From: Ancylostoma caninum
Lineage: Eukaryota; Nematoda; Chromadorea; Rhabditida; Ancylostomatidae
Direction of reading: 5' to 3'
Assembly (NCBI GenBank): GCA_037903475.1
Contig: JBAJFG010000571.1
Span: 62,001-126,000 of the forward strand
Length of the DNA stretch: 64,000 nucleotides
In this document: one piece after another, positions 33,016 to 45,171 of the stretch
How positions within the stretch are numbered: position 1 is the first letter of the stretch
Layout of the letters: every line of letters begins with the position of its first letter
Notes under the pieces: generated by a model
What the model was told of the DNA's origin: nothing
Seen by the model: the letters and a program-made list of their open reading frames with translations, nothing else
The model's database searches: none
Program-made: the position numbers and the translations under genes

Positions 33016-35847
33016 GTAGAGACCAATGTATTTTTTAGTTTAAATTTTGTTATAAATTTGAGTTAAAAGCATTGTTTTATAGCGAGAAATCAGAAAAAAA
33101 GGCATTGTGTAGAAGGAGACAAATCTAAGGTTCCATACGGCAAAATATCCAAAAAAAAGCTGCAACATTACAGTGACGTTCGCTTTTTGCTGAACACAAC
33201 ACGCTTTGTAGTGAATGCCATTTGTAATTAACCTACTCTGCAAAGCCTACCTACGCACTCAAATCTCCTATTGTGCATATTCCTGTAAATGGAGAGGGTA
33301 AGCCTACAAATACCTACAAAGTCCAGAGCTGTCCCATAGCCACTTCACTACTTCCTTGGGACCAGGACATTTGGGACGAAATTTAGAGGAAAGGAAGCCA
33401 TGAAAGTAGCTGCTCACCACTACGTTAAAGTGAACAGTGAAGACGAAGTGGGAAGATGAGAAGGGCAGATGTGCGATAGAAAAGATTTCCCAAATTTTTA
33501 CCATAAAACTGGCACGATCATCTTTTGGAGAAACACCATCGAAGATGAGCCTGTGTTTGCTGAGCTTCGTAAAGCTGGGAATAGAAGCAAGTCTCAGTTT
33601 TCATATGGCACATCTACCGTAGTGGAGGACAAAAGCCCTAGAAGGTTTTCCCCAAAATTCATAGGAATGTGACAGGAAGTAGCGTGGGGATGCTTCTCAA
33701 ATGGCAATTGCCTAGGGTCGCCTAACGCCACCTCTTGCCAGTTCTCGGGTAAAAAAGAAGTTTATTAATGAGAAAAGCACAAATTCGGTGGATTTTTCCG
33801 TATACGAATCATATAGACCCTCAGTAATACAAAAAAAAATCAAATTTCTTCTCATTTCTGCACTTCCATGTTCGCCAAAAATTTAAATGATGGAACATAG
33901 AAATACGATGTCCATGCACAATCTGCTGGTACGACTTTGTAGAGATTCGTTGGTAACACCCTGTATTACAGTGAAATTCTGCGGAAGTACCGACACCATT
34001 CACTTATAAGGAGCATGGCATTCAGTACATGATGATATGCTCCTAAGAGTAACAGATTTAAATCTCCAAAAGTGAGGAGAGTGAACGTGCTGGAAAAAAG
34101 AGAAATATCCGCCTCAATCCATAAGGGAAATGGCAAACTCGATGAGATTTAACCGGAAAACCTTATGCGTTGAGATTGCGGAAATTGGCGTGGTGAAAAA
34201 CACGGTCGATTAATTTTCCACTTCAATATATGTGGGAGCTTTCACTTCATCCAGACAGATTTGGAGATACATACGTAAATGAGCCGAGTTTCGAGTTAAT
34301 CCTGAAAGGATTCGTTTTTTTGATGGAAAAATTCCGGAAACTAAATAAATGATAAGTTGAGGATTTACTGTCTATATGTACTGTCGAGAAATCCTAGAAA
34401 TTGTGGAATAGAAGTTCACAAAAAAAGGCAAATATGTTTGGTGGCTGCTGTCAGGAAAACTAAGGTTTCGAGGAAAAGTGCACATATTCAAAAATCCACA
34501 AATTTACCCACATTAATGCACCAACTTTGCCCTTTACACATACTTACAATAACGATTTGTTGTTGCACTAAACTGGAGGTGAATAAGGAGGGAAATCTAG
34601 CACCAAGGTAAACGAGAAAGGAAGTACACCTAAAACGAGGCGAGCGGAAGCAAATCGGTGAATTACTTGTTCTAAAAACGCTTCCGCTTCTCAGCGTGAA
34701 TTCTGAATGGCGGTGACTGCCGAATCGTTGAAACAAGCTCTCTCTTCCTCTTTAGGCAGCAAATGCTGGAGCTATCTAGGCCTGCGAAACCATATATGCA
34801 GGTAAAGAAATTTCTCTATTACTTAACAAAGTTCTACCCATTTGTAGCCCCAGTGACATTATTAAGAAAGAAGGAACAAGCCGAGTTACCATAGCATTTG
34901 AGGGTAAGAGACTGTATGAGTCGAGATGTGGTGTGCTGATCCCGCCCACATGGTAGACAAATGGGCGGAGCAATCTGAAGAAAATGAAGAATGTAGCGTT
35001 CAAATCTTTCTTTGCAATCTCTTCTTAGACAAAAGCCCACTTACGACATGCCGCACCCCCCTCCCCCCCCCTTTCCATGCTATCAAGAAACAATACTTCT
35101 CTAAGAAGAGATAAAGTTTAAAAAAATATTTGTCTGCCTAAGGGCAACGATTGAAAATGGTCCTTACACATTCTTCAATTGGTGCGGTTGCACATAAATT
35201 TGTAGGTTAAGTGATTTCCACTACGAAAAACCGTTCTTGACCATAGAATGAATGCGCTCCCATCATGTGTAGACTCACTTATGAGATCACTCGCACTCAA
35301 AACCTGGATAGCCCCGTTATTAGCATATGCAAGAATGACGAAAAAATAGAATAGATGAAGGAAGAGGAGATAAGACTGCCGGTTCAGGCGAAAAACAACG
35401 TTTTTTCATTATACAAGAGCAATGGCGCTCAACCCAGGACATATTCGCTTCCTTAATCAGTTATCCTCTTTCTTGTACATGTGGTTAGGACCGAACAATG
35501 CATTGGATACCTATTGATTTATTGCTAGTTCAAAAATTCGATTCCGAATACGTCTACAGTTCGGATGTTTCAAGAAGAGGGAGCAACATGATCCTTTGGG
35601 AATAATGAAACGGCGTTCGGGTCTATCATTCTTGAACATCTGAACTCTTCAGATCTTGTCCTGAATGAATAATTAAATAAATCGAGTCATTTGATTTCTA
35701 TTTGGTCCCTAGTATACGTTCTAGCATGCAAGAAACTAACGCGCTTCTCAAGGATTTCGCGAAATACAAGCCCACTTAAATTTTGACTTTGTCGCATTTT
35801 TTGAAGGTTTCCCAAGCAAGAAGTGCTGCCTGGAAACAAATGTCACA

Positions 35848-35970
35848 CAGGTGTGGAGCGTTATAGCTGGAGAGAGCGGAGAGATGCATCTCTGCGATTG
35901 GTCAATTCATTCAACTGGCCAATCGTAGAGCTCGACCGCGCCGCTCACACCAGGTATAACGCTCCATCCC
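35848..35970. mobile_element. About 120-bp palindromic MITE
   Basis: GTGGAGCGTTATAGCTGG at the left is inverted as CCAGGTATAACGCTCCAT at the right. The arms also pair internally (GCGATTGGTCA with TGGCCAATCGT). It is non-coding. Confidence 0.75.
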
Positions 35971-38869
35971 CGTGCTACTCCGACGGTCTAAACTGGGCTA
36001 CAAGGCGGCTGAGGAACGTAAAGCCAACCGTGTTCAAAAGTTTTTCATCGGGCTATTCTTGCGGTTTTTGCGACGTGTGACGTCGCCATTGTCATGGATT
36101 ACTTTTGTAGTCGTTATTTTGATATCATGACGATGAAGTAACTGGTTCGCGCAGTTTAAGCGTGCTCGAGATGTGGGACAAACTTCAGGCGAGGATTTAA
36201 CACTTCCCAGGTAGAAGAATCCTTCCGCATTTTATCGCAGACACAACATCATTACGCGTAGGTGAACATCGTGTCCAGCGATAGGAATACGCTGCTATAC
36301 GCGGCGTAGCCACTGCGTTTCTTGTTTGTGTATTCAAAAACACTCTTTTCTTAGCCTACAAAATATGTAATCGTTTGAAAGAATTTGCGGTCTTTGGCAT
36401 GCCATAGAATCATTTGGCTCACGGCGACTCAACCACCTAGGATGTCAGTACTAAGTATGTATGATAGTTGCAATATCAACTGAATTTTTTTTGTATTACA
36501 TCGAAGAATTATAGAGCCTCCATATGTTAGAGGGTCAAGAAAAGCTCTTTCATTTGAATATGAACTTTCTACCAAATGTTACAAAACGATTGAGAAGCAT
36601 GAAAATGAAATTGCTTAATATTTCTGTTTTGCCAACCTATCATTTAGTCTACGAATGTTTGTTCGCCCACTCGAAGTACACAGTCTGTGCCGTGGCAATT
36701 TTCGAGTTATCAAAGAGCAGCGCAGTTTCATATGCGGGGGTAGGTAAATGCTCGTACAAAATGTTAAATCGCTACAAAAGCCTGATTCATACTGCAGAAA
36801 CGTCGGAGAGCACCTGCAGCTTCGGATGTCGCAATTTCCTGTGCTGGAACGTTATTTAAAAGAACAGCGTTATTGGCTGGCTTGAACCGCAGGATGGTTA
36901 CTAAGGCTCTTGCATGATTGGGATCATCAGGAGCCGCTGGCTGATAACAACGATATGCATAACAGCGCAATAATAGTGGCAGAAAACTCGTTCTAGGTGG
37001 ACCTATTCTTGTAGAGCACTTGGGCGGAGCTAGCATTGGGCACTTCTTTGCTTGGACTCCATTTATTTACTTATTTATTTATTTATGTGATCACCACAAG
37101 TTATGAGTCTGTAATGAACGCCAAGAATATGAGTGACTGAAGTAACAAAAACAGGTTTGCATTATTTGTATTATTATTAGTAGTCAATATTCATCGAATA
37201 AGGGATGATTATCGTATTTATGACATCTGATAATGTGAGATGTAAACAAAGGTGTAGCACAGAATTCTCTCACCATGCCCTTATTCGTCCACCACCCTAC
37301 ATTTTAGGGAATGCTTTGACAGTAAGGGAGTGTATGATGCGAATATCTCGTTAACCCACCATGGCTCCGCCCAAAAGCTCACCAAATGGAAAAGCAAATG
37401 GTTTTTTTGCGGGACTTGGTGTAATTCTGCTCTCAGTGCAAATCACACTAATCAGTAGATCCTGGTAATGCTAATGATATAAAAGTCTGGGGATTCTGTA
37501 GTAGAATTATGCATGTAACGTCGCAACATATGCGATCGAATAAAGAGCACGAACTTCTATCCCGCTTCTTAATTTTTCTTACACGAGCAGGTGCAGATTT
37601 GTACAACAGAAAATTAATTTAGCGTTTTTAAACTGTGACTATCCAGCTCATTGTACTATTGCTTTCATTGCAACCAACTGTTTAAGGAATCGAAATGGAG
37701 TCCTATAGAACGCATTACAGAAATTTCTCGGGACATTCTTCCCAATAGTGAAAAGTAGCACGCGCCTTTGAGCATGTACTGGCTACATTTTACTGAATCA
37801 AACACAAATCCCCTAATTTATCCACAAAAAAGGGCAGGCCAAAAAGGGCAAAGGGAAGAAGATGAATTTGTACACACAAAAACGGGATCTCGAAGAAGTA
37901 CAGAGTTTAATCTTTGGATTCGTCCTCGCTTCATTGTAGCTTTTAATGGATTGGCCTACAAGTCGTCCAAGCAAAAAACCGAAACGAAAAATCAGAACCA
38001 TAAAAAATGTAAGAGTAAAAAAATCATGTAGTGGATTGGTTGATGAATAACTGCTCAGGAACTCTTGAACATAGGCCCTATATAGACATTACCTTTACCT
38101 ACATATTTTGTCTGTTAAAAGCTCATGCCTTCTACCAATCTTTTTTTTTGAAGTCTCTTTGAGGATTATAGATAAGGGAGACCACATTTCCGATCTAGTT
38201 CAAACTCCAGAACTGGACCAGTGTGCAAAACGTGTTATCGTCTTGCCTTTGATCTTTACCAGCTGAGTAGCTATGTATGTTTTCTTCAGTTAAAAAAATG
38301 TTATGTATCGCTCTGAAAAATCTAGTGTAGAGTGTACATAGTCATGTCAGAGATGTCGACCAAATCATACAAGATTCTTCAACACACTAGTGAGGCCCCA
38401 AGAATTCAACCTGTGCTGACTTAGGCGAACAAATTTGCCAATTTCTACAGTATTGTATGAGCTTCTTCAGTTCCAAAGTGTGAAACAAGTTTAGCTGAAG
38501 TAAAAATCCTGTAAGAACATCCCATGCGCACTCTTTTGGCACCGTCACCGGAATTTTCTCGCCCATGCTCATCTTGTACGGGTAAATCAGGTGCCAACAC
38601 GGTACTATAACAAAGAGAGGTGCAATTTCGGAACGTGCCCAATTTTCGTGTGTCGAGGTCTTATAAAGCTCAGTTCAAGAAATTTCCTGCAGTCCATACA
38701 AGTGATCATCTCTGCAAAGAAATTTCCGATTATTCGTCTATTTGAGACGTCAATTTGTTCTTCAAGTGGGAAAAGCTAGCTTAGTTTACATCACATTTTA
38801 AAAGCTTACTTACATTTTACATTCTAACATTTTGAAACCAACATTATTTTGAAGACGTTTTTCAATTAG

Positions 38870-40432
38870 ATACAGTAGCGAGCAAAAAGATTGCAACTTT
38901 TGGTTTTTTGACTATAACTTCCTCCAAAGCAAAGCGTGGGAGTTCGAATTTTTATGGGAGTTGTAGATACTCATGGGAGATAGAAACAAGGAGTAATCCC
39001 TTTACTCCATTTACTTCACGTTTTTTAAGAAAAAAGTTTCTCACAGCGGCCTAAATCGGAAATTTGGCACCCTCCGCAATGTCTCATAAAATAACGTCTA
39101 TCGCTAGGATCTAACCACGAATAGGTTCCTTACAACAGACCCGACCCGTATGTACTTGAAAATGTGTATGCGCTGACCAATGATTGACATCTACAAAGAC
39201 TATGTGAGATTAGTTCAGCAGTGATCCTCTATGCGTGTTTCTGTCACCCTTGCTCCACGTATCGGCTCTATTTAAAAGGGAGGGATGCCCCTGATGGTTC
39301 TATAAGTCTGGCTAGAAGTGTTTGGTTTCAATGCAGCTTATTGCTCGCTCGCAGCTCCAAAATATTCGGGCTTGTTGCCGTGCAGCCAATCGTGCACATC
39401 ACGGAAAATAAGTTTTGGAACTTCTTCGTCTCGAGGAGGAGGATACCTTAAGGATCCCATAAATGGTGAGGATTCTCCAGGGTTCCTAGAATGTTACGGT
39501 GTGCGTGGTGACTCATGGCGCCTTGGATTTATCGAAACAGGGCTACGCGAAGTGAAGAGTGCTGGTCACTAGCAGGAGCATGTGTGGCCCCTTGCTCCAT
39601 CTACGAGTTGTCTCCCTTCGCCTGGTGCCTTTTGATTTAAAAATGTCTCGTTCAGTTTGTTCCTTCTAATTCATACTGAATTAGCCAGTTTTTACAGTGC
39701 CAGGTCACAGTATCCAGCTTCGGTGATGTTCCGTAGAGTTCACTGCATTTTAGCAGAACCTAACTCATCGAATCCAAGGCGACATGAGTCGTCATGAGCA
39801 TGGTAATATTCTAGGAATCCTGGAGCATCTTTACCACTTATGGAATCGCTGAGGCATCTTCTTTCCCGAGACAGAAAAAAATTCAAAACTTATTTTCCGT
39901 GATGTGCACAATTGGTTGTGTTACACTTAGCCGGGATATTTTTAAATTCCGAAAAAGCAATGAAATGTATCAGATTCTAGCACCTATAGCTAAACCATTA
40001 GAACCATTAGCAGCATCTACTCCTTTCAAACAAAGCTGATAGAGGGTGCCAGAGAGGCAAAAACATCAATAAAGCATCACTGTTCAACTAACTTCACATG
40101 GTCTTCGCAAATGTCAGCCAGTAGGCACCACATGCACATTTCCCAACAAATATGGGTTGATTCTTATGCAAGCAATCAATTTGGAGCACGATCCCAACGA
40201 TAGACGATATTTTAAAAGACTTTGCGTATGGTGCCAAATTACAGATTTCGACCTCTGCGAGAAAAAAAATTTCTTAAAAAACGCAGAATCGGTGGAGTGA
40301 GGAGATTTTAACTTCTTCCTATCCCGCATGAGTATCTACAGTTCTCATAGAAATTTGAGCCTTCATGCTCTGCTTTGAGAGAAGTTATAGACGAAAAACT
40401 AAAAGTTGCAATCTTTTTGCTCGCTACTGTAT
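38870..40432. mobile_element. 1.56-kb foldback element with Tc1-like ends
   Basis: The left end reads TACAGTAGCGAGCAAAAAGA (38870 on) followed by TTGCAACTTTTGGTTTTT. The right end is its inverse, AAAAACTAAAAGTTGCAATC then TTTTTGCTCGCTACTGTA. A TA flank fits Tc1/mariner insertion. The similarity does not stop at the tips: diverged arms of about 700 bp run inward, for example TCGTGCACATCACGGAAAAT near 39389 against its inverse near 39895, and CGCCTTGGATTTATCGA near 39520 against its inverse near 39770. No intact transposase was recognised. Confidence 0.8.
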
Positions 40433-40679
40433 ATTATTGGTGTCATATGTAATGTTTTGGACACAATGTTGTATACGTATAATAGATTCCATGTTTGTTC
40501 TTCTTGAAATCTGGGCATCTTCGATAGTAGCCATACAATTTTTTCTTTGCCACACAATTGTCGTCGCAAGCTCTCGCTTTTCTTAGCTTAGGTCCTCTTT
40601 TTCGCCATCTCAGAGTATAAATGCCTTGACATGTCGCAGAATTGTGGGAGGCTTACAAAAACTGCGAGACATGCTAAGA

Positions 40680-41570
40680 AACAAGGCCAGACGCGATAGC
40701 ACTCCTCAATCGTCTGCGTCGGAAAAGAGAAGACTACTACCAACGGTGCCATTTCCTCGCTCCTTTTACAAAGAAGCCGAGCCATTCCTTGCCGCTTGAT
40801 GGGTGGCTTTCCTATCTGAACACCCAGATAAAGTTGTCAAATGGTATCACGCATGTGAAATGGTACCGAAAGGAAAGCTTCAAGAACATCTTGCTTCACG
40901 CGCAGCCTGCACACCTCAATGCTTTTAAACATGCCATTCTGCGTAATATGTTCAGAACAGCTACAAAAGTGTGTACAATCGAAGATGATCGGTGCGAAAA
41001 TTAGCATCGGAGATAGCAAGCAGCAATGGCCACTCGACCTTGCGATGCCGGCGTCGACCATCACACGCTGGTAGTCAGGATCGAACACCTCGGCTGAATA
41101 AACTTCCACTTTGTATGCCATTCTTCACTGACAAAGTGAGCGCGGCTTTCCAGCAATGCATGATTCGAGCTCAACTGCAGGATGATGTTTTCTTGGTGAA
41201 CATTCCTAATGAAAACATCAGAAAGCAGTTGGTTCGTAATAGGCTCTACGATAACCACTGTATATCAGAGCCGTGCGTTGTGTGCCCGCACGGAAACGTA
41301 GGTGATTGCGCAAAAGTGGGAGTGGTGTATCAACTAGAATGCTTGACTTGTCATGACCTCTACATCGGGGAAACGGGTAGGACACTAATTGTGCGGATTA
41401 AGGAAAACATGGCCACAAAGAGACGAGGAACACTAGCATCTCCGCTAGGGCGGCACAAGATTGAAGCTCATAAAGGTAACGATTTTAATGTCAGGTGCAA
41501 GGTACTGGCGTTAGGAAACGAAATTTCTGGAAGGAAGGCGCCCATAGCAGCCTAGATTCTGACTACAAAT
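40680..41570 (+). pseudogene. Penelope-like element remnant (RT end plus GIY-YIG endonuclease)
   Basis: The region 40789-41004 translates as LDGWLSYLNTQIKL, HVKWYRKESFKNILLHA and AILRNMFRTATKVC, typical of the end of a Penelope-like reverse transcriptase. After a frameshift, 41090-41555 gives FFTDKVSAAFQQCMIRAQLQ, QLVRNRLYDNHC, CVVCPHG, VVYQLECLTCHDLYIGETGR and SPLGRHKIEAH, the linker and GIY-YIG endonuclease. The catalytic RT part is missing and the 3' end decays, so the element is dead. Confidence 0.85.
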
Positions 41571-41867
41571 CCGGGAATGAACAACAAGAATGAATGTCTA
41601 TCATTAACAAGTGACCTTCTTCCTTTTTTATCTCTATGTGAGCTATCTGATGTAGATCAAATGGGATCCGGACACTGAGTAATACTCACTGGTCCGCTGC
41701 AAGCGATCTTGAGCAGTGCGGGTAACTCCCGCGAAACGGTGGAGAACATTTTTGGGTTGAAACTCGAATTTGGTTGTTCTCATCGTATCTCGCCTGGTCG
41801 AGAACTAGCGAAATGCGATGAGACGTTTGAGCGTGTAGGGCACAGAGTAACGCTGGAACCACTTTCA

Positions 41868-41907
41868 AACCTCTAGAGGAGACGGTCCTCGTCGAAACGT
41901 CAGGTCG
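41868..41907 (+). ncRNA. Hammerhead-ribozyme-like motif, copy 2
   Basis: ACCT (41869-41872) pairs with AGGT (41902-41905) as helix I. A GACG/CGTC helix II with GTCCT loop is followed by GAAA and CGTC, giving the canonical GUC cleavage triplet. The CUGANGA core is degraded (CTAGAGGA). It is followed by CAATAAAC, as is the copy at 28436. Confidence 0.4.
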
Positions 41908-41910
41908 CAA

Positions 41911-44540
41911 TAAACATTTCCACCTTAACAATCTGGTGTGGCAAAGAAAAAATGCATGAGTTGTATATAATGTTACTCAACTTTGATTTGTTTTTATTCT
42001 CTTGTATTAACTTCGTAACGCGATGCCTAAAGCACACGTATTGAATAAATGAATAAATAAATAAAAGCACTTGCATGTAGAACAGTCGCTGGTCAGTGCG
42101 ACTTCTGAATTTGTATCTATGTATCTGAAACAAAACAAAAACGTCCAACCAGAAGGTGGCATTATGTGCCTAAAATCCAATTTTCTAAAAAAAGTTTCAG
42201 CTCGAGAAACAGCCCATTTCCTGAAAGTAAGTTGTTTTTATAAGAGCAATTATAACAATTTTCCATGGAGTTTTATAAGTTTAGTAAAAAATTGGATCCT
42301 TCAGCTTTGAATAGTTCAAAGAATGAAGCGGCTGAACCTTCACTAGGTCCATAGGCTGCAACGAGGTGACTCAAGCCGCTAAACTGGGTAGTGAATTGCT
42401 AACTATACATAAATGAAGAAGTTTGGGGATCGATTCGGCCTGAAAATCAAGGAAGCCATTGAGAATCTTGGATTCAGCAGAGAAACGGATGCATTATGTA
42501 GCATGAGAGCAAGGTATCTAGGCATCGTGCTCGAGAACTTTTTTTCATCAACACTTTGTTGATCCCTGAAGATAAAGATAACCCAGGCAAAGATGTATGC
42601 AGAAATATGTATAATGAAAATGTAGAAATTGAAAGAGCCTAGAGGGTTGGAGGTTAGGTGAAACATCGGCACTTCAAGGCAAATCATGGCCAAAAGGTTG
42701 AAGATGTTCATGGAGGTTCTAAGGTTAGAAGTAAGTGGTTTTGTAGCCAGGTATGAGCCAATGTCTGGAAGCGATACTACTTACTTTCTCTGCATTTCAC
42801 CCCTAATTTCTCTGAGTATGACCTTTCATCACCAGTTTTTGCACAAGTCATGTGCACTGGCATTAAAAACTGTCATAAGGCACCCAGGTGAGCTTAGTCA
42901 CCAAGATGAAGCCCTTCCATTCCCGGCTTCAGACAAATACTCCGTTATAATCCTTCTAAAAACGTATCTATGGGAAAGTGCTTCATAGAGAAGTAGCTAT
43001 TATAAAAGTGCTTTTGCCCTTATGCAAAAAAATAAATTCATTCTCGAAAATTGAACAGAAAATGCCGTGAGCTTTAGATAATGGGATGTCGAAAGTCATG
43101 CAAAGTTCATATAACTGTCATGTTGATTGAAACTAGTATAATGTTGAGCAGAAAGCCATGGCAAGAAAATTTGTAAATTGAATTTTGAGTACAAACTTTG
43201 AGTATTTTCTCGAGATTTAGAAAGAAATTTTCTTATCTTATGCTTGGATTAAGGTTATTTTCAACGGCCTTCAATGATACAGTGCAGCTCACTCCAGAAA
43301 CTTGGGGAATTCCATTGTGTGCTTTGTTCTTTGTGTGTTTTCAACTCCGATACTCCAAAGGACGCAATTGGAACTATGTATGATAGACAAACGCTGCTGT
43401 AGATAAAGTTCTCGGATTGTAACGGGGACAGGGACAGTAACAGGTTACGAGGCGTCACAGGTAAGGCAGGCAACGTTCTTGGAAATTTCTTCAAAAGAGG
43501 AGGTTCAGAAATGGATCTTTGGATAAATTTCATGTAGTCATATAGCGCTTCATGGTGCTTACAATAGCTCATGGAGGTTTCAGCAGCATAAAAACTTCAA
43601 ATTCGAATCTAAACTGGAAGTTTCTCGTTGCTCTTTAAGTGCTGTGCTTTCATTAGCTACCGTGAGCACTTGGATAATGAAGTGTTTTATTTAAACGAGC
43701 CAAAGGAGAAAAAACTTAATCGCCTGAGACAATTGAAAGCTATTTAGCTGCGCGTGAGAAGTTTTTTCCTGAACTATTCACTCACGCCAACGCAGTATCG
43801 CTGCAAGTAGGAAGTACATAGGATTGCTTGAGTACGCGGGTGGAAATAGGTTGTTCCTTCTATCAATTTTAGCAGAGTAATCTCTCCCACGCGAAGGATT
43901 ATTTAAACATAAGAGATTTCTAAATTAAATGAAGAAGGAAAAAAAGCTAATCGCCTAGGACGAGCAGGTGTTGAACTACTTTGTTAAGAATAGTACGTTT
44001 TTTATAGGCCGTTAACTTTTTTTACCTATGTCATAAATTCTTGAACAGGCCAGTGAATTTCAGCTGCTTCTATCCATTCATTTACAATTCACCAAGAGCA
44101 TTCAAATGTAAAAGTTGGCTGGAGGTTAGTGGAAAGTTTTTTCTGGGCCGTTCACTTTTTTACTTGTGTCATAGATTCTGTTGTGCACAAATGGTAAAAG
44201 TTGGACCAGACAAGTGATCATTACTTCCATGGAAATCCTGAATCAGGCGAAGTGTTCACAGAAATGAGAAGTGTCTGCAGATATCGAGGCTACAATTGTC
44301 ACTCATTGCCCAGGAAATTTAGAGGGTTTTGACGAACCGGTCACTTGGAAGGTCTTCTAGGGGTAAGGTAGGGTATATGGTAAGGTGTATTCGGTTTCGC
44401 AAGCTGATTAACTGTGGTTAAGAGCTGACGAAGGTTTGAGGTTCTCGGATATTCAACGTACAGAAGGATAATCTTATGGATATCTTTGACTAGACGCCAC
44501 ACCCGGCTTCGCTCGGTGTTTTACTGTTCCGGCTATCTCA
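41911..44540. other. No supported gene; degenerate direct repeats
   Basis: An AAAT microsatellite is near 42043-42064. Between about 43700 and 44170 there are loose direct repeats: AAAAAACTTAATCGCCTGAG at 43709 and a similar string at 43938; TTTTTTATAGGCCGTTAACT near 43999 and TTTTTTCTGGGCCGTTCACT near 44138, each followed by a GTCATAnATTCT motif. Open frames are unrecognised. Confidence 0.5.
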
Positions 44541-44607
44541 CACTGTTGAGGACCATTGCTAGTGCCGACAACCCCTTTTTCAGCGACCCGTAAGCGAAAC
44601 GTCAGTG
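44541..44607 (+). ncRNA. Weak hammerhead-like motif, copy 3
   Basis: CACTG (44541-44545) can pair with CAGTG (44603-44607). TTGAGGA differs from CUGANGA at one position, and AAGCGAAACGTC supplies GAAA and a GUC triplet. Helix II is long and poorly paired. It is supported mainly by likeness to the other two copies (CGAAACGTCAG). Confidence 0.25.
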
Positions 44608-44665
44608 AAGTTATTTCAGTAACAAATTCATAGCTGCTACATTCGTACTGAGGTGTTTAGCAAGA

Positions 44666-44915
44666 CAAATCGATATCTCGTACAAAACGGCTATCATATT
44701 CGTGTTCAGCGCATTGAAAAACCAAAAAAAGTAGCCGTGTTCCAACCGACTCTTGGGCCAAAATAACGAAAATTCAATAGAATCGCTAAGTCTACATCTC
44801 GTGCAAAACGGTGCTCATATCCGTGTTCAGCGTATTGAGGTACCCCAGTAGACGTGTCCTCACCACCCCCTGGGCAAAATTAGCGAAAAAATCAATAAAA
44901 TCAATACAATCGATG
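44666..44915. repeat. Tandem duplication, about 130-bp unit
   Basis: ATCTCGTACAAAACGGCTAT, then CGTGTTCAGCGCATTGA and TTGGGCCAAAATAACGAAAA, recur as ATCTCGTGCAAAACGGTGCT, CGTGTTCAGCGTATTGAGG and TGGGCAAAATTAGCGAAAAA. Fragments of the same family occur near 45705-45745 (inverted) and 53990. Confidence 0.75.
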
Positions 44916-45026
44916 AATCAATCGATAATGCCCAGTGAAAATTTACCTAAAACCTCCGCCAGCGCATGGGGGATATGTTTGCAACATTTGGTCCCGATCG
45001 GTTAACCCTCCGCGGTTTCTATGAGG

Positions 45027-45171
<145 letters not shown>

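Larger units (their letters stand above)
31138..38869. other. Repeat-bearing region without a supported gene
   Basis: Seen here: a weak dispersed-repeat copy (31735-31885), an AT-rich mitochondrial-like fragment (32885-33015), a hairpin CCGCCCA/TGGGCGG near 34943-34969, a palindromic element (35848-35970), an ATTT microsatellite near 37063-37085 and a dispersed repeat near 37340-37470. The stretch 35490-35600 resembles 55410-55560. Open frames are short and unrecognised. Confidence 0.55.
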
